This document shows, in pieces, positions 55,766 to 64,000 of a DNA stretch of 64,000 nucleotides. Source of the stretch: Ecdyonurus torrentis. Taxonomy: Eukaryota > Arthropoda > Insecta > Ephemeroptera > Heptageniidae. The notes beneath the pieces were generated by a model. It was not told the origin of the DNA, ran no database searches, and was given only the letters and a program-made list of their open reading frames with translations. The stretch spans positions 8,613,637 to 8,677,636 of the forward strand of contig OX439133.1 in assembly GCA_949318235.1 (NCBI GenBank), written 5' to 3'. Within the stretch, counting starts at the first letter, position 1. Each line of letters opens with the position of its first letter. The position numbers and the translations under genes are program-made.

Positions 55766-56061
55766 GTGACAAAAATTTTCTTTTATAATTACAGGGCACT
55801 CGCATAGATGGAAAAGAAATTGTCTGGTCTGCTGATCAAGAACTATCACTACGCAGTGTAAATGGTTCCATTTATCTTTCTGGAGCTCAAGGAGTAGCAT
55901 TAGATGTTCAAGCATTACCTTTGGTCTCCTCTGGCTCTTTATTAACATCTACACCACAATATAAACTTTGTGTGTGCAGAAATAAAGGACGTGTATTCAG
56001 AGTGAAATTACCAGGGTCTTGTTTATCATTTACTGCTAATTCAGATCCATGTGCTACATAA
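44253..56061 (+). CDS. SGCB: Beta-sarcoglycan (5 exons, complete)
   Basis: Exons are 44253-44380, 51397-51565, 52575-52811, 54286-54459 and 55795-56061. All have GT-AG junctions and matching phases, and together encode 324 residues (human is 318). The product is a type II membrane glycoprotein of the sarcoglycan complex, which stabilises the dystrophin complex at the muscle membrane. Diagnostic stretches are NFRAGYVPVHEQDLPKTGLR before the membrane, a hydrophobic segment at about 66-92, GLPSGVKRLDVQ and FINMRGNEG in the extracellular repeat region, and the C-terminal Cys cluster YKLCVC, C312 and DPC (Cys 295, 297, 312, 322). N259-G-S is a possible glycosylation site. The start codon has A at -3 and G at +4. 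No defect is seen. Confidence 0.96.
44381..47974. other. SGCB: SGCB intron 1, first half: recurring ATGGCGTC cassettes
   Basis: A short cassette (GATCAATA...ATCAAACATGGCGTC TTCTCTTTGTGCCCAG) recurs at about 45742, 46598, 47219 and 47569, and in weaker form at 51020. The copies are separated by AT-rich filler and each is followed by G-rich DNA (GGTGGGGAACG, GTGGGGTGGGGGG). No complete gene is seen. Confidence 0.5.
46959..47049. repeat. (GA)n microsatellite
   Basis: About 45 GA units without interruption in SGCB intron 1. Confidence 0.98.
47975..48312. mobile_element. Family F MITE, copy 2
   Basis: GCGCATGACGTCATATTTATT...CTCAGCATAGGAT...CCATGTTATTGTGTGATCCAACATGGCGTCGATTTTAACATGAATGCATAG. 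The TIRs are partly eroded. Confidence 0.6.
48422..48739. mobile_element. Family F MITE, copy 3
   Basis: ATAGGGTATGTGCGCATGACGTCAT...TTATGGCGTTGACTTCAAAATGAATGAAACCACCCTAT, in the same orientation as copies 2 and 4. Confidence 0.65.
48838..49155. mobile_element. TTAA-ended MITE, family B, complete copy
   Basis: TTAAAGGCGTAGAACACCTTGAAC and its inverted complement GTTCAAGGTGTTCTACGCCTTTAA form perfect 24-bp ends that include the TTAA. The arms pair over most of the 318 bp around a GTAAAACAAGTGAGCTGTGACGTCAG core. Confidence 0.88.
49229..49533. mobile_element. Family F MITE, copy 4 (cleanest)
   Basis: TAGGGTGTATGC at the left and GCATACACCCTA at the right are perfect terminal repeats with TA outside. 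The interior has TGACGTCA, CTCAGCATAGG and ACATGGCGTCAACTTTAACATGAATG. Confidence 0.82.
49674..50454. repeat. Inverted repeat with CT/GA microsatellite at its centre
   Basis: Bases 49674-49988 and 50178-50454 are near-identical in opposite orientation (for example ACAGTTTCGATCAAATGAATAG / CTATTCATTTGATCGAAACTGT). Each inner end is a dinucleotide run: (CT)n at 49925-49988 and (GA)n at about 50178-50200. A unique spacer of about 190 bp lies between. Confidence 0.9.
49925..49988. repeat. (CT)n microsatellite
   Basis: About 32 CT units, with a shorter GA mirror at 50178-50200. Confidence 0.97.
50540..50706. repeat. Poly-A and poly-T tracts in SGCB intron 1
   Basis: An A homopolymer at about 50540-50567 and a T homopolymer at about 50684-50705, with no associated element recognised. 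Confidence 0.7.
51397..51565 (+). CDS. SGCB: SGCB exon 2 (transmembrane segment)
   Basis: Residues 43-99 carry AGYVPVHEQDLPKTGLRGRR, then the single membrane-spanning segment (about 66-92). The RGRR on the cytosolic side fits type II orientation. Acceptor TTTCAG and donor GAA/GTAAGT. Confidence 0.95.
51838..51979. repeat. (TTC)n microsatellite in SGCB intron 2
   Basis: About 47 TTC units with T-rich borders. The long poly-Arg, poly-Glu and poly-Phe frames over it are artefacts. Confidence 0.98.
52359..52536 (+). mobile_element. 5'-truncated SINE copy in SGCB intron 2
   Basis: TATGGTTTCTCTAGGCTGTCATGGCGAATGCCGGGCTGTGTATTAGG matches the central domain of the SINE at 34823-35212. Here the tail is poly-A at 52508-52536. 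It ends about 40 bp before exon 3. Confidence 0.85.
52575..52811 (+). CDS. SGCB: SGCB exon 3 (extracellular)
   Basis: Residues 100-178 (SLEFVPEESLIKFYGRTDLD...) begin the extracellular domain and correspond to the vertebrate SMEF...LLRF stretch. The exon is phase 0-0, acceptor ATTCCAG and donor GAG/GTAAGA. Confidence 0.93.
52812..54285. other. SGCB: SGCB intron 3: homopolymers and short repeats
   Basis: It contains CT/TTC runs (52936-52972), a G run (53160-53170), a long A tract (53318-53361) and another CT run (54031-54052). An open frame at 53606-53884 is AT-biased with no recognisable similarity and is probably chance. Confidence 0.6.
54286..54459 (+). CDS. SGCB: SGCB exon 4 (extracellular)
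   Basis: Residues 179-236 include NVFSTAYPNFGLPSGVKRLD and FINMRGNE, both highly conserved in beta-sarcoglycans. The exon is phase 0-0. Confidence 0.95.
54613..54712. repeat. (TTTA)n microsatellite in SGCB intron 4
   Basis: About 25 TTTA units, nearly perfect. Confidence 0.97.
55736..55762. repeat. Poly-T tract before SGCB exon 5
   Basis: A T homopolymer lies about 33 bp upstream of the exon 5 acceptor. A-runs occur at about 55450-55475. Confidence 0.7.
55795..56061 (+). CDS. SGCB: SGCB exon 5 (C-terminus and stop)
   Basis: Residues 237-324 end with the conserved Cys-containing tail (YKLCVCRNKGRVFRVKL ... DPCAT) and a TAA stop at 56059-56061. A long poly-T tract just upstream serves as polypyrimidine tract. 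A possible AATAAA lies at 56574-56579. Confidence 0.95.
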   Translation, partial: GTRIDGKEIVWSADQELSLRSVNGSIYLSGAQGVALDVQALPLVSSGSLLTSTPQYKLCVCRNKGRVFRVKLPGSCLSFTANSDPCAT

Positions 56062-56109
56062 AGTTATATTTATTTAAAATTATAGAATTCAAAAAAAGTG
56101 AGATTAATG

Positions 56110-56280
56110 TAAAAATCCTAAAAAACCGGAAAAGGAAGTACCGGAAACGGAAATCACGTGATGGAAAAAGTGAAAGAAAACTTTGCGCCAGCATTAAGCT
56201 AGGCCTTAGCCACTTTCTACTTTTATAATCACGTGGTTTCCTTTTCCGATACTTCCGTTTCCGCTTTTTAGCTTTTACAT
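56110..56280. repeat. Foldback repeat just after the SGCB stop
   Basis: AAAACCGGAAAAGGAAGTACCGGAAACGGAAATCACGTGAT is mirrored by ATCACGTGGTTTCCTTTTCCGATACTTCCGTTTCCGC. It starts about 50 bp after the stop codon and so may be part of the 3' UTR as a long RNA hairpin. Confidence 0.75.
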
Positions 56281-56599
56281 AAGCAGTCAATATTTTATTA
56301 TAGACGTGTACATGGTATTTTGTTTAGATAAGGGAAAAAATCAGCTTTGTGATTATATTAGCTGATTTTTTTTTCTTATTAATATTAAAGATACTTAAAT
56401 CATAGAAGCAACATTCTCTATGTTTAGGTTGTACCTTAGTCCTTAGTATATCAATATAAGTACTTTTACACAGATTTGCACTCAAATTGATATAATGTGG
56501 ACCAACTTAAATTATAGAATATTGTTTTTCTGTTAAGAATCTTTAATTAAAATTATACTTTGGTAATATCTATAATAAAAAAATTACTCTCTTTATATA

Positions 56600-57036
56600 A
56601 GGGGGAATGGGTCATGTAGCAGTTCAGGCAGGTGGCGCTGCTGCGATCGAATTTATGTTTAATAATTTTTTAAACCATATTCTGAGGTGTTTAAGAAGTT
56701 TTAAACCAGTAGGTGCCCTAGATAAACATCTTAGCTTTAAGTGGCTTTAAGTCAAAACAATAAAAACTAAGATATTTTATTTGGTTCAGTTTTTGAATGT
56801 GACAGAAGGAGTTGAAAATGAGCTCATCATTTAATTTCTTTCCGTCACATTCAAAAACTGAACCAAAGAAAATATCTTGGTTTTTATTGTTTTGACTTAA
56901 AGCTAAGATGTTTATCTAGGGCACACCCACTGGTTTAAAACTTCTTAAACACCTCAGAATATGGTTTAAAAAATTATTAAACATAAATTCGATGGCAGTG
57001 CCACCTGCCTGAACTGCTACATGACCCATTCCCCCT
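56600..57036. mobile_element. 437-bp foldback element, TA-flanked
   Basis: AGGGGGAATGGGTCATGTAGC and GCTACATGACCCATTCCCCCT are perfect ends with TA outside. The arms pair across almost the whole length around a centre near 56815. It is probably a Tc1/mariner-type MITE. Confidence 0.85.
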
Positions 57037-57226
57037 TAATGTCTTTAATTGTTAAGAAACGTTTAGATATCTTTCAAAAAAAAAAAAAAAAAAAAAAAGC
57101 AGAAATAGTTTTAAAAATCAAAATTCTATTTGTATTATTAGTAAATGAGTTAGATTTTTTTTTTTTAATTTAATGTGATTTAGAAATTAATGAAGAAAAT
57201 TTAAACATGTTTGAAAAATAATAGTG

Positions 57227-57392
57227 ATTGACTAATAAAGGAACAACAGTTTTAAGGCCGACTATAAGCGATTTCGGTCACATCCGCTTCCTTTTCTCCT
57301 TACTACGCATGCGCAGTAAGTCGAAACGGAAGCGGATATGAACGAAATTGCTTATAGTCAGCTTCAAAACAGTTGTTCCTTTATCAGTCAAT
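57227..57392. mobile_element. Family D MITE, copy 1
   Basis: ATTGACTAATAAAGGAACAACAGTTTT and AAAACAGTTGTTCCTTTATCAGTCAAT form the ends. The core is the palindrome TACGCATGCGCAGTA flanked by CCGCTTCC / GGAAGCGG. Confidence 0.82.
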
Positions 57393-59508
57393 ATTTTCTT
57401 TCTCTTTTGAGGATACCTCCAAAATTGCCTTGATTATTATTTCTTTGGGGCAAAAATTGTAAATTTGTTTATGAAAGAAATTAAGCTCTGTTCATGAATT
57501 ATCATTCTCTATAACCATTTTATTCTTCTTTAAATTTTTTTTAGTGGTTATGAGATGATGTGATCATGGCTAATGGGGTTTTCAATTATTTTTATTAATG
57601 ATTTTACAATTATATATAAAAAAATATTTCTTATGGCAATTTTGGTTAAAAAATCTTTAATATTTTCCAATCATGCGCAACATTTCTCATTATTTTAAAA
57701 ATAACATAAATTTGAAAAAAAAAAAAAATCTGTACGATGAATAAATAATAAAATTTCATAGAATTTAATTTTTATAACATTAAATATTTTTTTTATGAGA
57801 GTTTATTCCACACGTTTTTTAAAATTAAGGAGTTAGCATTTTGCATTCTATTGTAAAAAGAAAAGTATTACTTTATGTATACGGTTCAAGATAAAATAAA
57901 AAATATATATAATGTGCGTACATAATGATACATATTAATATAAACATTTTAACCAAAAAAATTATGTTAATATATTCTTTCATGATAAACATAAATTAAG
58001 GTGAACCTATAAGACCTCTTATATCAATAACTTAAGTATTGTCCTAATGCATTACTTAATTATAATATATAGATACCTTATAGGTTTATTTAAGAATTTT
58101 TATTTTGATATAATATGAATATATTATATATTTTTGGAGTAAAATTGGAATTATATTAATAAGTATTACAAGAAATATATATTTTTATAATTTTATCATG
58201 TACCGTTTAAAACATAAGTTTTTTTTTTTATAAAAATCTAAATTTGATTTTGATAATAGTACATGCATGATTTTATTTGGAATCATTTAAAATTTAAATC
58301 TGGTTCCAAATAATTTATGTATGGTCATCATGTCATCATTTTTAAAAGATTAAATTTGGATTTTATTAAAAAATAAAAAAACTTGTGTTTAGATTTAGAA
58401 CTTTTAATTTCAATGTTATTTTAGTTATAATATAAATAATTTAAAATTATTTATAATATTAAAAGTTAAATTGAATATTTAAAATACAAAAGGTGACATA
58501 ATTTTGTTACGCTAAAACGTAAAAGATTTCTGGAGAAAATTTTTAATATTATTTTCTTTCTAGACATCTTTTACGCTGGCCTTTAAATAATATAGGTTAT
58601 TTTAAAAGTTAATTTACTTTCTATAATTTTGTTTGCATTTTTTTCATTTTAATATTATCAGTATTACTTAAAAAAAAAAATTATTTTGGACAAATATGAA
58701 ACGTTTATAACTATATATTTTACATTTTTTCTAAGAATACTTCTTTCTTTTTACCTTTAAATTGGCCTTTTATTTTTAAGTGTTTGTATGGTCTAATTTT
58801 TTGGTAAAAAAAAATGGTGTTGTTGAAAATGTAATATTTAATTGCAAAAGTTTTGTATCAATCAATTTAAAATTATTGTCTTTTATAATTTGTCACACAA
58901 TTTTTTGTGGAAACGAGCAGGAAAAAAATGTTAGTCGAAAGAAAAATACATAATTTTTTATAAGATTTTCAAGTAGAAAATATAATAAAATATTATTTAA
59001 ATAGCATATTCTAATTTATATGACCGAATTCATCATTAGCAAATTCATCCATCAATTCAGTGTCTATTCCAATACCCTCCCTATACCATGGCTTTTTTGC
59101 TAATAATTGAACAAAAATATGAAAAAGAATGTGTAAAAAAATGATGAAAAGAAAAATATTTTAAAATATTATAATTAACATTATTTATTGAGAAGTATTT
59201 AAGGGACAAAAAAATTAACAAAAAAATTAGATGATTTAGGAGTAAAAATAATAAAATTTAAATCTTTATTAGATTATTTTAATAACAATAAAAAAATAAT
59301 AATAACAACTATGGGCCAAATCTCCATATAAATAAAATTATTTAATAAAGATTTTTATTTTATAATTTTTTACACACTGAATTATTTCTGTGCTTAAAAT
59401 CAAATAAAGTATACAGTTCATATTCATAATTTAACTAATTTATTTTTTAATATTTTATACTTTATTGGGGGGAAAATTTAATGTAAATCAAAATTAATAT
59501 TGACTAAT
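57393..59508. other. Intergenic AT-rich DNA
   Basis: No gene, no repeat family and no significant open frame are visible. Long A/T runs dominate. Confidence 0.5.
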
Positions 59509-59668
59509 AAACGGACAATTGTTTTGAGGCTGACTTTAAGCTATTTCGCTCACATTCGCTTTCGTTTCAACGTACTGCGCATGTGTAGTAAGTAGAAACA
59601 GAAGTGGATGTGACTGAAATTGCTTTAATTAAGTGGGCTTGAATACAGTTGTTCCTTTATTCGTCAAT
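59509..59668. mobile_element. Family D MITE, copy 2
   Basis: The ends ATTGACTAATAAACGGACAATTG and CAGTTGTTCCTTTATTCGTCAAT enclose a core TACTGCGCATGTGTAGTA. More diverged than copy 1. Confidence 0.78.
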
Positions 59669-59967
59669 TTTTTTTATGGTTATTGATTTTTTTTTAAGAT
59701 ACCAAACTGATTTACTTTAACAACTTTTATTATTTTTTTTTTTTTTATTTTTTTTTTTTAAGTTTAGTTATAATATTAAAGAGTAAAGAATGGAAGTTAT
59801 AAGTCCCGAACCCCAACTATAGCTATTTTTATTATTATTACAATACCAGCTTTTGATTTACACGCAATATTGAAAGTCTGAAGTGTATATTATATTAATA
59901 AAAAAAAAATCTATAGTTTGGAGCTTGTAAGTTGCAATCCTTTATTCTTTATATCATAAAAAAACAA

Positions 59968-60135
59968 TAATTAAATAATAAAGGAATGACTGTTTCCAGA
60001 TACACTTTCAGCAATTTCATTCACATCCACTTCCATTTCTACATACTACGCATGCGCAGTACGTCAAAACGAAAGCGGATGTAAGCAAAATCACTTAAAG
60101 TCTACCTCTATACAGTGTTTCCTTTATTTATCAAT
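59968..60135. mobile_element. Family D MITE, copy 3
   Basis: AATAATAAAGGAATGACTGTTT and ACAGTGTTTCCTTTATTTATCAAT enclose TACTACGCATGCGCAGTA. Another remnant arm (CAAAACAGTTGTTCTTTTATTAGTATTCG) is at 3519-3547. Confidence 0.75.
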
Positions 60136-61168
60136 ACTCATTAAAATTATACTTCTCTAAAAAGTATATTTAATTATAATAAAATAAATATCAATTTTTA
60201 TCAAAAAAAAAAAATGTAGTTACGAATAAAATAAAAAAACTATGTAATTTTTTTTACATTATTGTAACTGTATATTATTATATATATTATTATTTATTTT
60301 TATTTAAAAAAATAATTCTGCTTTTCACGAATAAAGTTTAGTAGTAGAAAAGCAATAAAAAATATAATAATATATTTAATAAAATATTTAAAAAAATATA
60401 TATTTTAATTATAAAATACTTTTAAATCTTATATAAAAATTTAGCTTTTTATAAAAAAAAATTAAATTAAAATTACGTATGAGTCACACGATATTGACAT
60501 AATATTAAGCATACATATACAACATACATTATATTACATCATGGTTAAGGTACTTAAATCATAAAATTGACACGTTTACGGAAAATTTTCAAAATAAGGT
60601 TTACTCGTTAAAATGTGATACAATTTATGATATTATAAATATAAAATTAATCGTTGTGAATCACGGTTAAAGTGGTACTTGCCAGAGTAGGTCTTGCAAA
60701 TGCAATGTTTGGGTTACATTGCAATTTATGTTTACATGCGGTGTTAAAAGCGTATAAATCCCTCTCTATAAATTTAAAATATATTTACTTATTGATACAG
60801 TACTTGTGACATTTACCATCAATTATAGTAATGTAATGATGAAAAACATAAACATGTATTATATATATATACTTATGGACTACAATTCAAATTATTATAT
60901 ATGGATAAACTAAGTAATCAGTTTGTAATTTTTTTGGACGTATATGAATTAGATTTATTATTACATAATATTTGTTCTGTACATAATATATAGTGATAAT
61001 TTTTATATACATTTACAATTTTTAAAATATATATGTAATAATAAATTAAAACAAAATTAATAAAAAATTTAAATAAATTAAATTGTTGTTTCATTTTCCA
61101 TTATATCCTTTTTTTTTTCTTTTTTTTTTCTCTCTCTGAAGAATTCTTTATTATATATACCAATAGCA
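60136..61168. other. Intergenic AT-rich DNA
   Basis: There is nothing coding. TATA repeats are present near 60860 and 61030. Confidence 0.5.
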
Positions 61169-61548
61169 TTAAAGCTTTTGTCAACTTATTTATTTTTTTT
61201 ATCATTAAGAACACTAGATTGATAATTACCATACCTGAATCCATGGTTTTGTCTTTATATTCGTTTATTTTCCTTTTTGCGGTTATATCACGTATCTGAC
61301 GTCACAATGTACCGCCGCCAATCACAGTCACTGCTCTGGTCACGTGATAAATTTAAGTCCCTCCCTCAAGTTCTTTACCCCTATCACGGTCCCATAGGTA
61401 CATTGTGACGTCAGATACGTGATATAACCGCAAAAAGGAAAATAAATACAAAATCAACGTGATGGTGTCTAATTCATGGATAATAAGGTATGGTAATTAT
61501 CAATCTAGTATTCTAAATTATAAAAAAGTTAGTTGACTTGGGCTTTAA
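61169..61548. mobile_element. TTAA-ended MITE, family A, copy 3
   Basis: TTAAAGCTTTTGTCAACTTA and TAGTTGACTTGGGCTTTAA form the ends. The core has the paired TGACGTCA and CCGCCGCCAATCACAGTCA seen at 4015-4410. Confidence 0.78.
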
Positions 61549-61554
61549 GGTTGG

Positions 61555-62417
61555 AAATCAGCCACTACGAGATTTGACTAAAAAGTTGCAAAGAAAGAAA
61601 AATCTGAAATTTTGCACAGTGATACATTAGATAGCGTATCTACAAAAATGTAAAAATTTTGGGGGGTTTCCATGCTTTAGATATTAAATTATGATTTTTT
61701 GAAATTTTAGTCCCATTATTGTTCATTTCATTAATTATTTTCTCTCTTATCTGATGGTCATGACATGACATGAGTTCTAAAATTTTTATCATAGGTAGTT
61801 GTTACTTGTTACTGTTCACTTTCAAATGCAACATCATAAAGTTTAGAAGTTTTCTTTTTAGATTTTCAAATAATCTGAACAACCCTAAATATGTTGAAAC
61901 TAAATAGATAATTGAAAGAGGTGAAACAAGTTTTTATGTAATGTAATTTTAATTATAATTAGCATTATATGGTAACAATAAATTGTACTGTTAAAAGTAG
62001 TGCTACCCCATGAAGTATTTTTGTTTTTTGTTATGACTTCTATTATGTAAATTTATGTTGCAATATTTTAGGAATAGATCAAAGAAAAACATAAGGATTT
62101 ATATCAAAAACTTTTGATGGTATTTACATAAATAACTTTAGTTTGTCTCAAAACCCAACAGTAGCTCCGTAGCAGTGATCAGAAAATTTTATTTATGATT
62201 TATGCAACCCGCGCAACATTTTCATACTAATTTTTTCATGTTTCTGACGTCATAAACATTAATTTTTGCAAATTGCATACTTTACAGTTTTTTCACACTC
62301 TCTCGTGGGACTAAATTAACATTCTGGTAAGAATTGTCATCAGTTTTGAAGATCCCATTTCGTGTTTATTCATTAAAAAGCACATGTTGTTTTATGTGAT
62401 CTGTGGCTTTCTGGTTA
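61555..62417 (+). mobile_element. Family G repeat, longest copy
   Basis: Sequence shared with 578-806, 1120-1270 and 43660-44010 extends over about 860 bp here, in inverse orientation at the right part (TTCTGACGTCATAAACAT...GATCCCATTTCGTGTTTATT...GGTTAA). No coding capacity. Confidence 0.55.
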
Positions 62418-62661
62418 ATAACATGTAATGGCTGAAATAGCCGTGTATGTTTCTTATATATAAAATTATTATTATTACTAAAAAAAAAAATGAGGCCAGT
62501 ATTCAATTTGGAATTTGAAGATCCCTGGTAATTTTAATATTTTCTTCATTATCTAATAATAGTAATAATTATAAAGTCTTCATTATATGTATATTATATA
62601 TTATATATTTAAAAGTGCCCTTTTGAAATATTTATGGAATGTATAACCAACCCGAAGTCGT

Positions 62662-63010
62662 TATAGGGTTGTATAATATACAGTATATGCATGCGCATGA
62701 CGTCATACTGAGTACGCTTTGACGCCATAATGGAGCATTGAATTACATTGTTCAGCGTAGGATAAACGTGTTTTTTGGGCTATATTCTTTGGAAAATTAG
62801 TTTTTATTATTACTTTTATTTCTCGCAAAATTAAAAACCTATATTGCTACCTAAAAATATTTCAAAATGATCTCGAAAATACTGCTGAAGTATTTTTAAA
62901 CTGGCAAAATATGTCATTTTCTCATACTAGCCCATGTTATATTTAGTCAAATTTAGTGCTCATAAATGGCATCAAGTGCCGTCAACTTTAAATGAATGCA
63001 TCCACCCTAT
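62662..63010. mobile_element. Family F MITE, copy 5
   Basis: ATAGGGTTGTATAATATACAGTATATGCATGCGCATGACGTCATAC ... GAATGCATCCACCCTAT. Confidence 0.7.
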
Positions 63011-63256
63011 GATAGTGCAGTCTATATAATATATTCTGTAATTCAATAGAGCTTATCGGACATCGGTGCAACTTGCTAATTGGTTAAATTGCTACAGCCA
63101 TAATAGTCGGTGGGAGATACAGTTAGATATTTTTCTAATATTTAGCCGTATGAAATTATATTTTGAGACTTTATTTGGAAAGGAAATTACGAATTACGAA
63201 CTTTATACGAAGTGGTCTCTATTTTTTTTTTTATAAATATTGGGCAATTTAACTCC

Positions 63257-63287
63257 ACCCCCCCCCCCCCCCCCCCCGCCCCCCCAA
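63257..63287. repeat. C homopolymer
   Basis: An imperfect run of C in AT-rich DNA. Confidence 0.9.
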
Positions 63288-63487
63288 CAATTATTATCAT
63301 CGCAGCACAGGCAATATAAAATACTTAATTTGGCTTCCTAAATGTTCTCAACAGATGGCAAGATCATGTATTTTTGACATTAAATGTTATATGAAGTTCA
63401 AACATTACTTAGTAGATGGCATTACTGTATGAAAACTGAAGATTTTTAGCGGATGGAATATAAAATATTATTTTTTTCCACCTTATA

Positions 63488-63780
63488 GACCCCTTTCACA
63501 TCCTTGCGCTTTGTCGCCATGTTTGTGGTGCCGAATGTATTGTCCAGCATAGGGGAAACATCATTTCTCCTAATTTTTCACTTAATAAGAGTTTATTTTA
63601 ACTGGACGAATTTTTCTCATGTTCTTCGAGCTTATTAGTAGCTAGAAATAAGTCTTTGATTGAGGTTTGAAGCTTCTTTTGCTATTAAAAAAATAAAAAT
63701 GACGTTTTTCCTATGCTGGCCTATGTATTCATAACCAGCAAAATGGCGGCTCTTAAATATGAGTGCAACCGGTCTATAGG
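63488..63780. mobile_element. Family F-related MITE
   Basis: TATAGACCCCTTTCACATCC...CAGCATAGGGGAAAC...TATGCTGGCCTATG...AAATGGCGGCTC...CAACCGGTCTATAGG has the same internal order as family F but different ends (TATAGACC / GGTCTATA). Confidence 0.6.
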
Positions 63781-63785
63781 AATAG

Positions 63786-64000
63786 GGTGTATGCGGATGA
63801 CATCATATTTATTGGAGTAGTACATAACATTGCTCAGCATATAGGACAAACTTCATTTAAGCCAATTTTCTTTGGGAAATTGGTTAAATTTTTTCTAATT
63901 GTTATTTTTCTCACATACTTGAGATACTAACTCAACATTTTTACAGCATCAATACTCTCAAAAATATTGCATAATGTTTTTGAACTGGCAAAATGATTTT
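63786..64000. mobile_element. Family F MITE, copy 6, cut by the window edge
   Basis: TAGGGTGTATGCGGATGACATCATATTTATT...CTCAGCATATAGGACAAAC matches the left half of 49229-49533 and runs off the right edge. Confidence 0.75.

Noticed and set aside
1..64000. CRISPR arrays, bacterial operons or prophage
   Set aside because: Spliced animal genes, SINEs and MITEs throughout; regular repeats are microsatellites, with no spacer arrays.

Overview
The window is AT-rich, intron-rich animal DNA. It carries two spliced genes on opposite strands, in introns and flanks crowded with short inverted-repeat transposons. A clear beta-sarcoglycan gene makes it metazoan. The tRNA-derived SINEs, an RTE-type LINE, hAT-like elements and hammerhead-ribozyme repeats suit an invertebrate, perhaps marine, but I cannot name the lineage.

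(1) 114-29303, minus strand: 18 coding exons of one gene, 3'-incomplete because it runs off the left edge. All 17 predicted junctions use GT-AG sites and keep the reading frame, giving 1,393 complete codons in the window. In order the protein has: a short N-terminal exon; a Lys-rich stretch and a BAG domain (the Hsp70 nucleotide-exchange module, about residues 70-152); a polar linker; a complete atlastin/GBP-type GTPase domain (about 338-646); seven tandem modules resembling the atlastin three-helix bundle, each on its own phase 0-0 exon (647-1252); a charged linker; and the start of an Hsp70 ATPase domain (from about 1285). I know of no described protein that joins an Hsp70, its own exchange-factor module and a membrane-remodelling-type GTPase. 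This is the most interesting item here.

(2) 44253-56061, plus strand: a complete five-exon beta-sarcoglycan gene (324 residues), the type II membrane glycoprotein of the dystrophin complex.

(3) A possible small exon of an unrecognised gene lies on the minus strand at 38035-38191 and appears to carry a 1-base frameshift.

Introns of gene 1 (about 0.2-20.6 kb) are packed with foldback MITEs. They also hold two nearly identical ~0.7 kb repeats that each carry a hammerhead ribozyme, plus a decayed third ribozyme copy. Intron 1 (20.6-29.2 kb) contains a degenerate ATCAG-rich repeat field, a tRNA-like SINE split by a hAT-like element that encloses a near-perfect 2 x 0.86 kb palindrome, a mariner-type MITE, a cluster of palindromic GGACGTCC motifs and a 5S rRNA fragment. 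The space between the genes (29.3-44.2 kb) holds a hAT-like element with an intact 8-bp target duplication and a nested LINE reverse transcriptase, a SINE, and several hairpin elements. The sarcoglycan introns and the right flank (56-64 kb) are MITEs, microsatellites and AT-rich DNA with no further gene that I can see.
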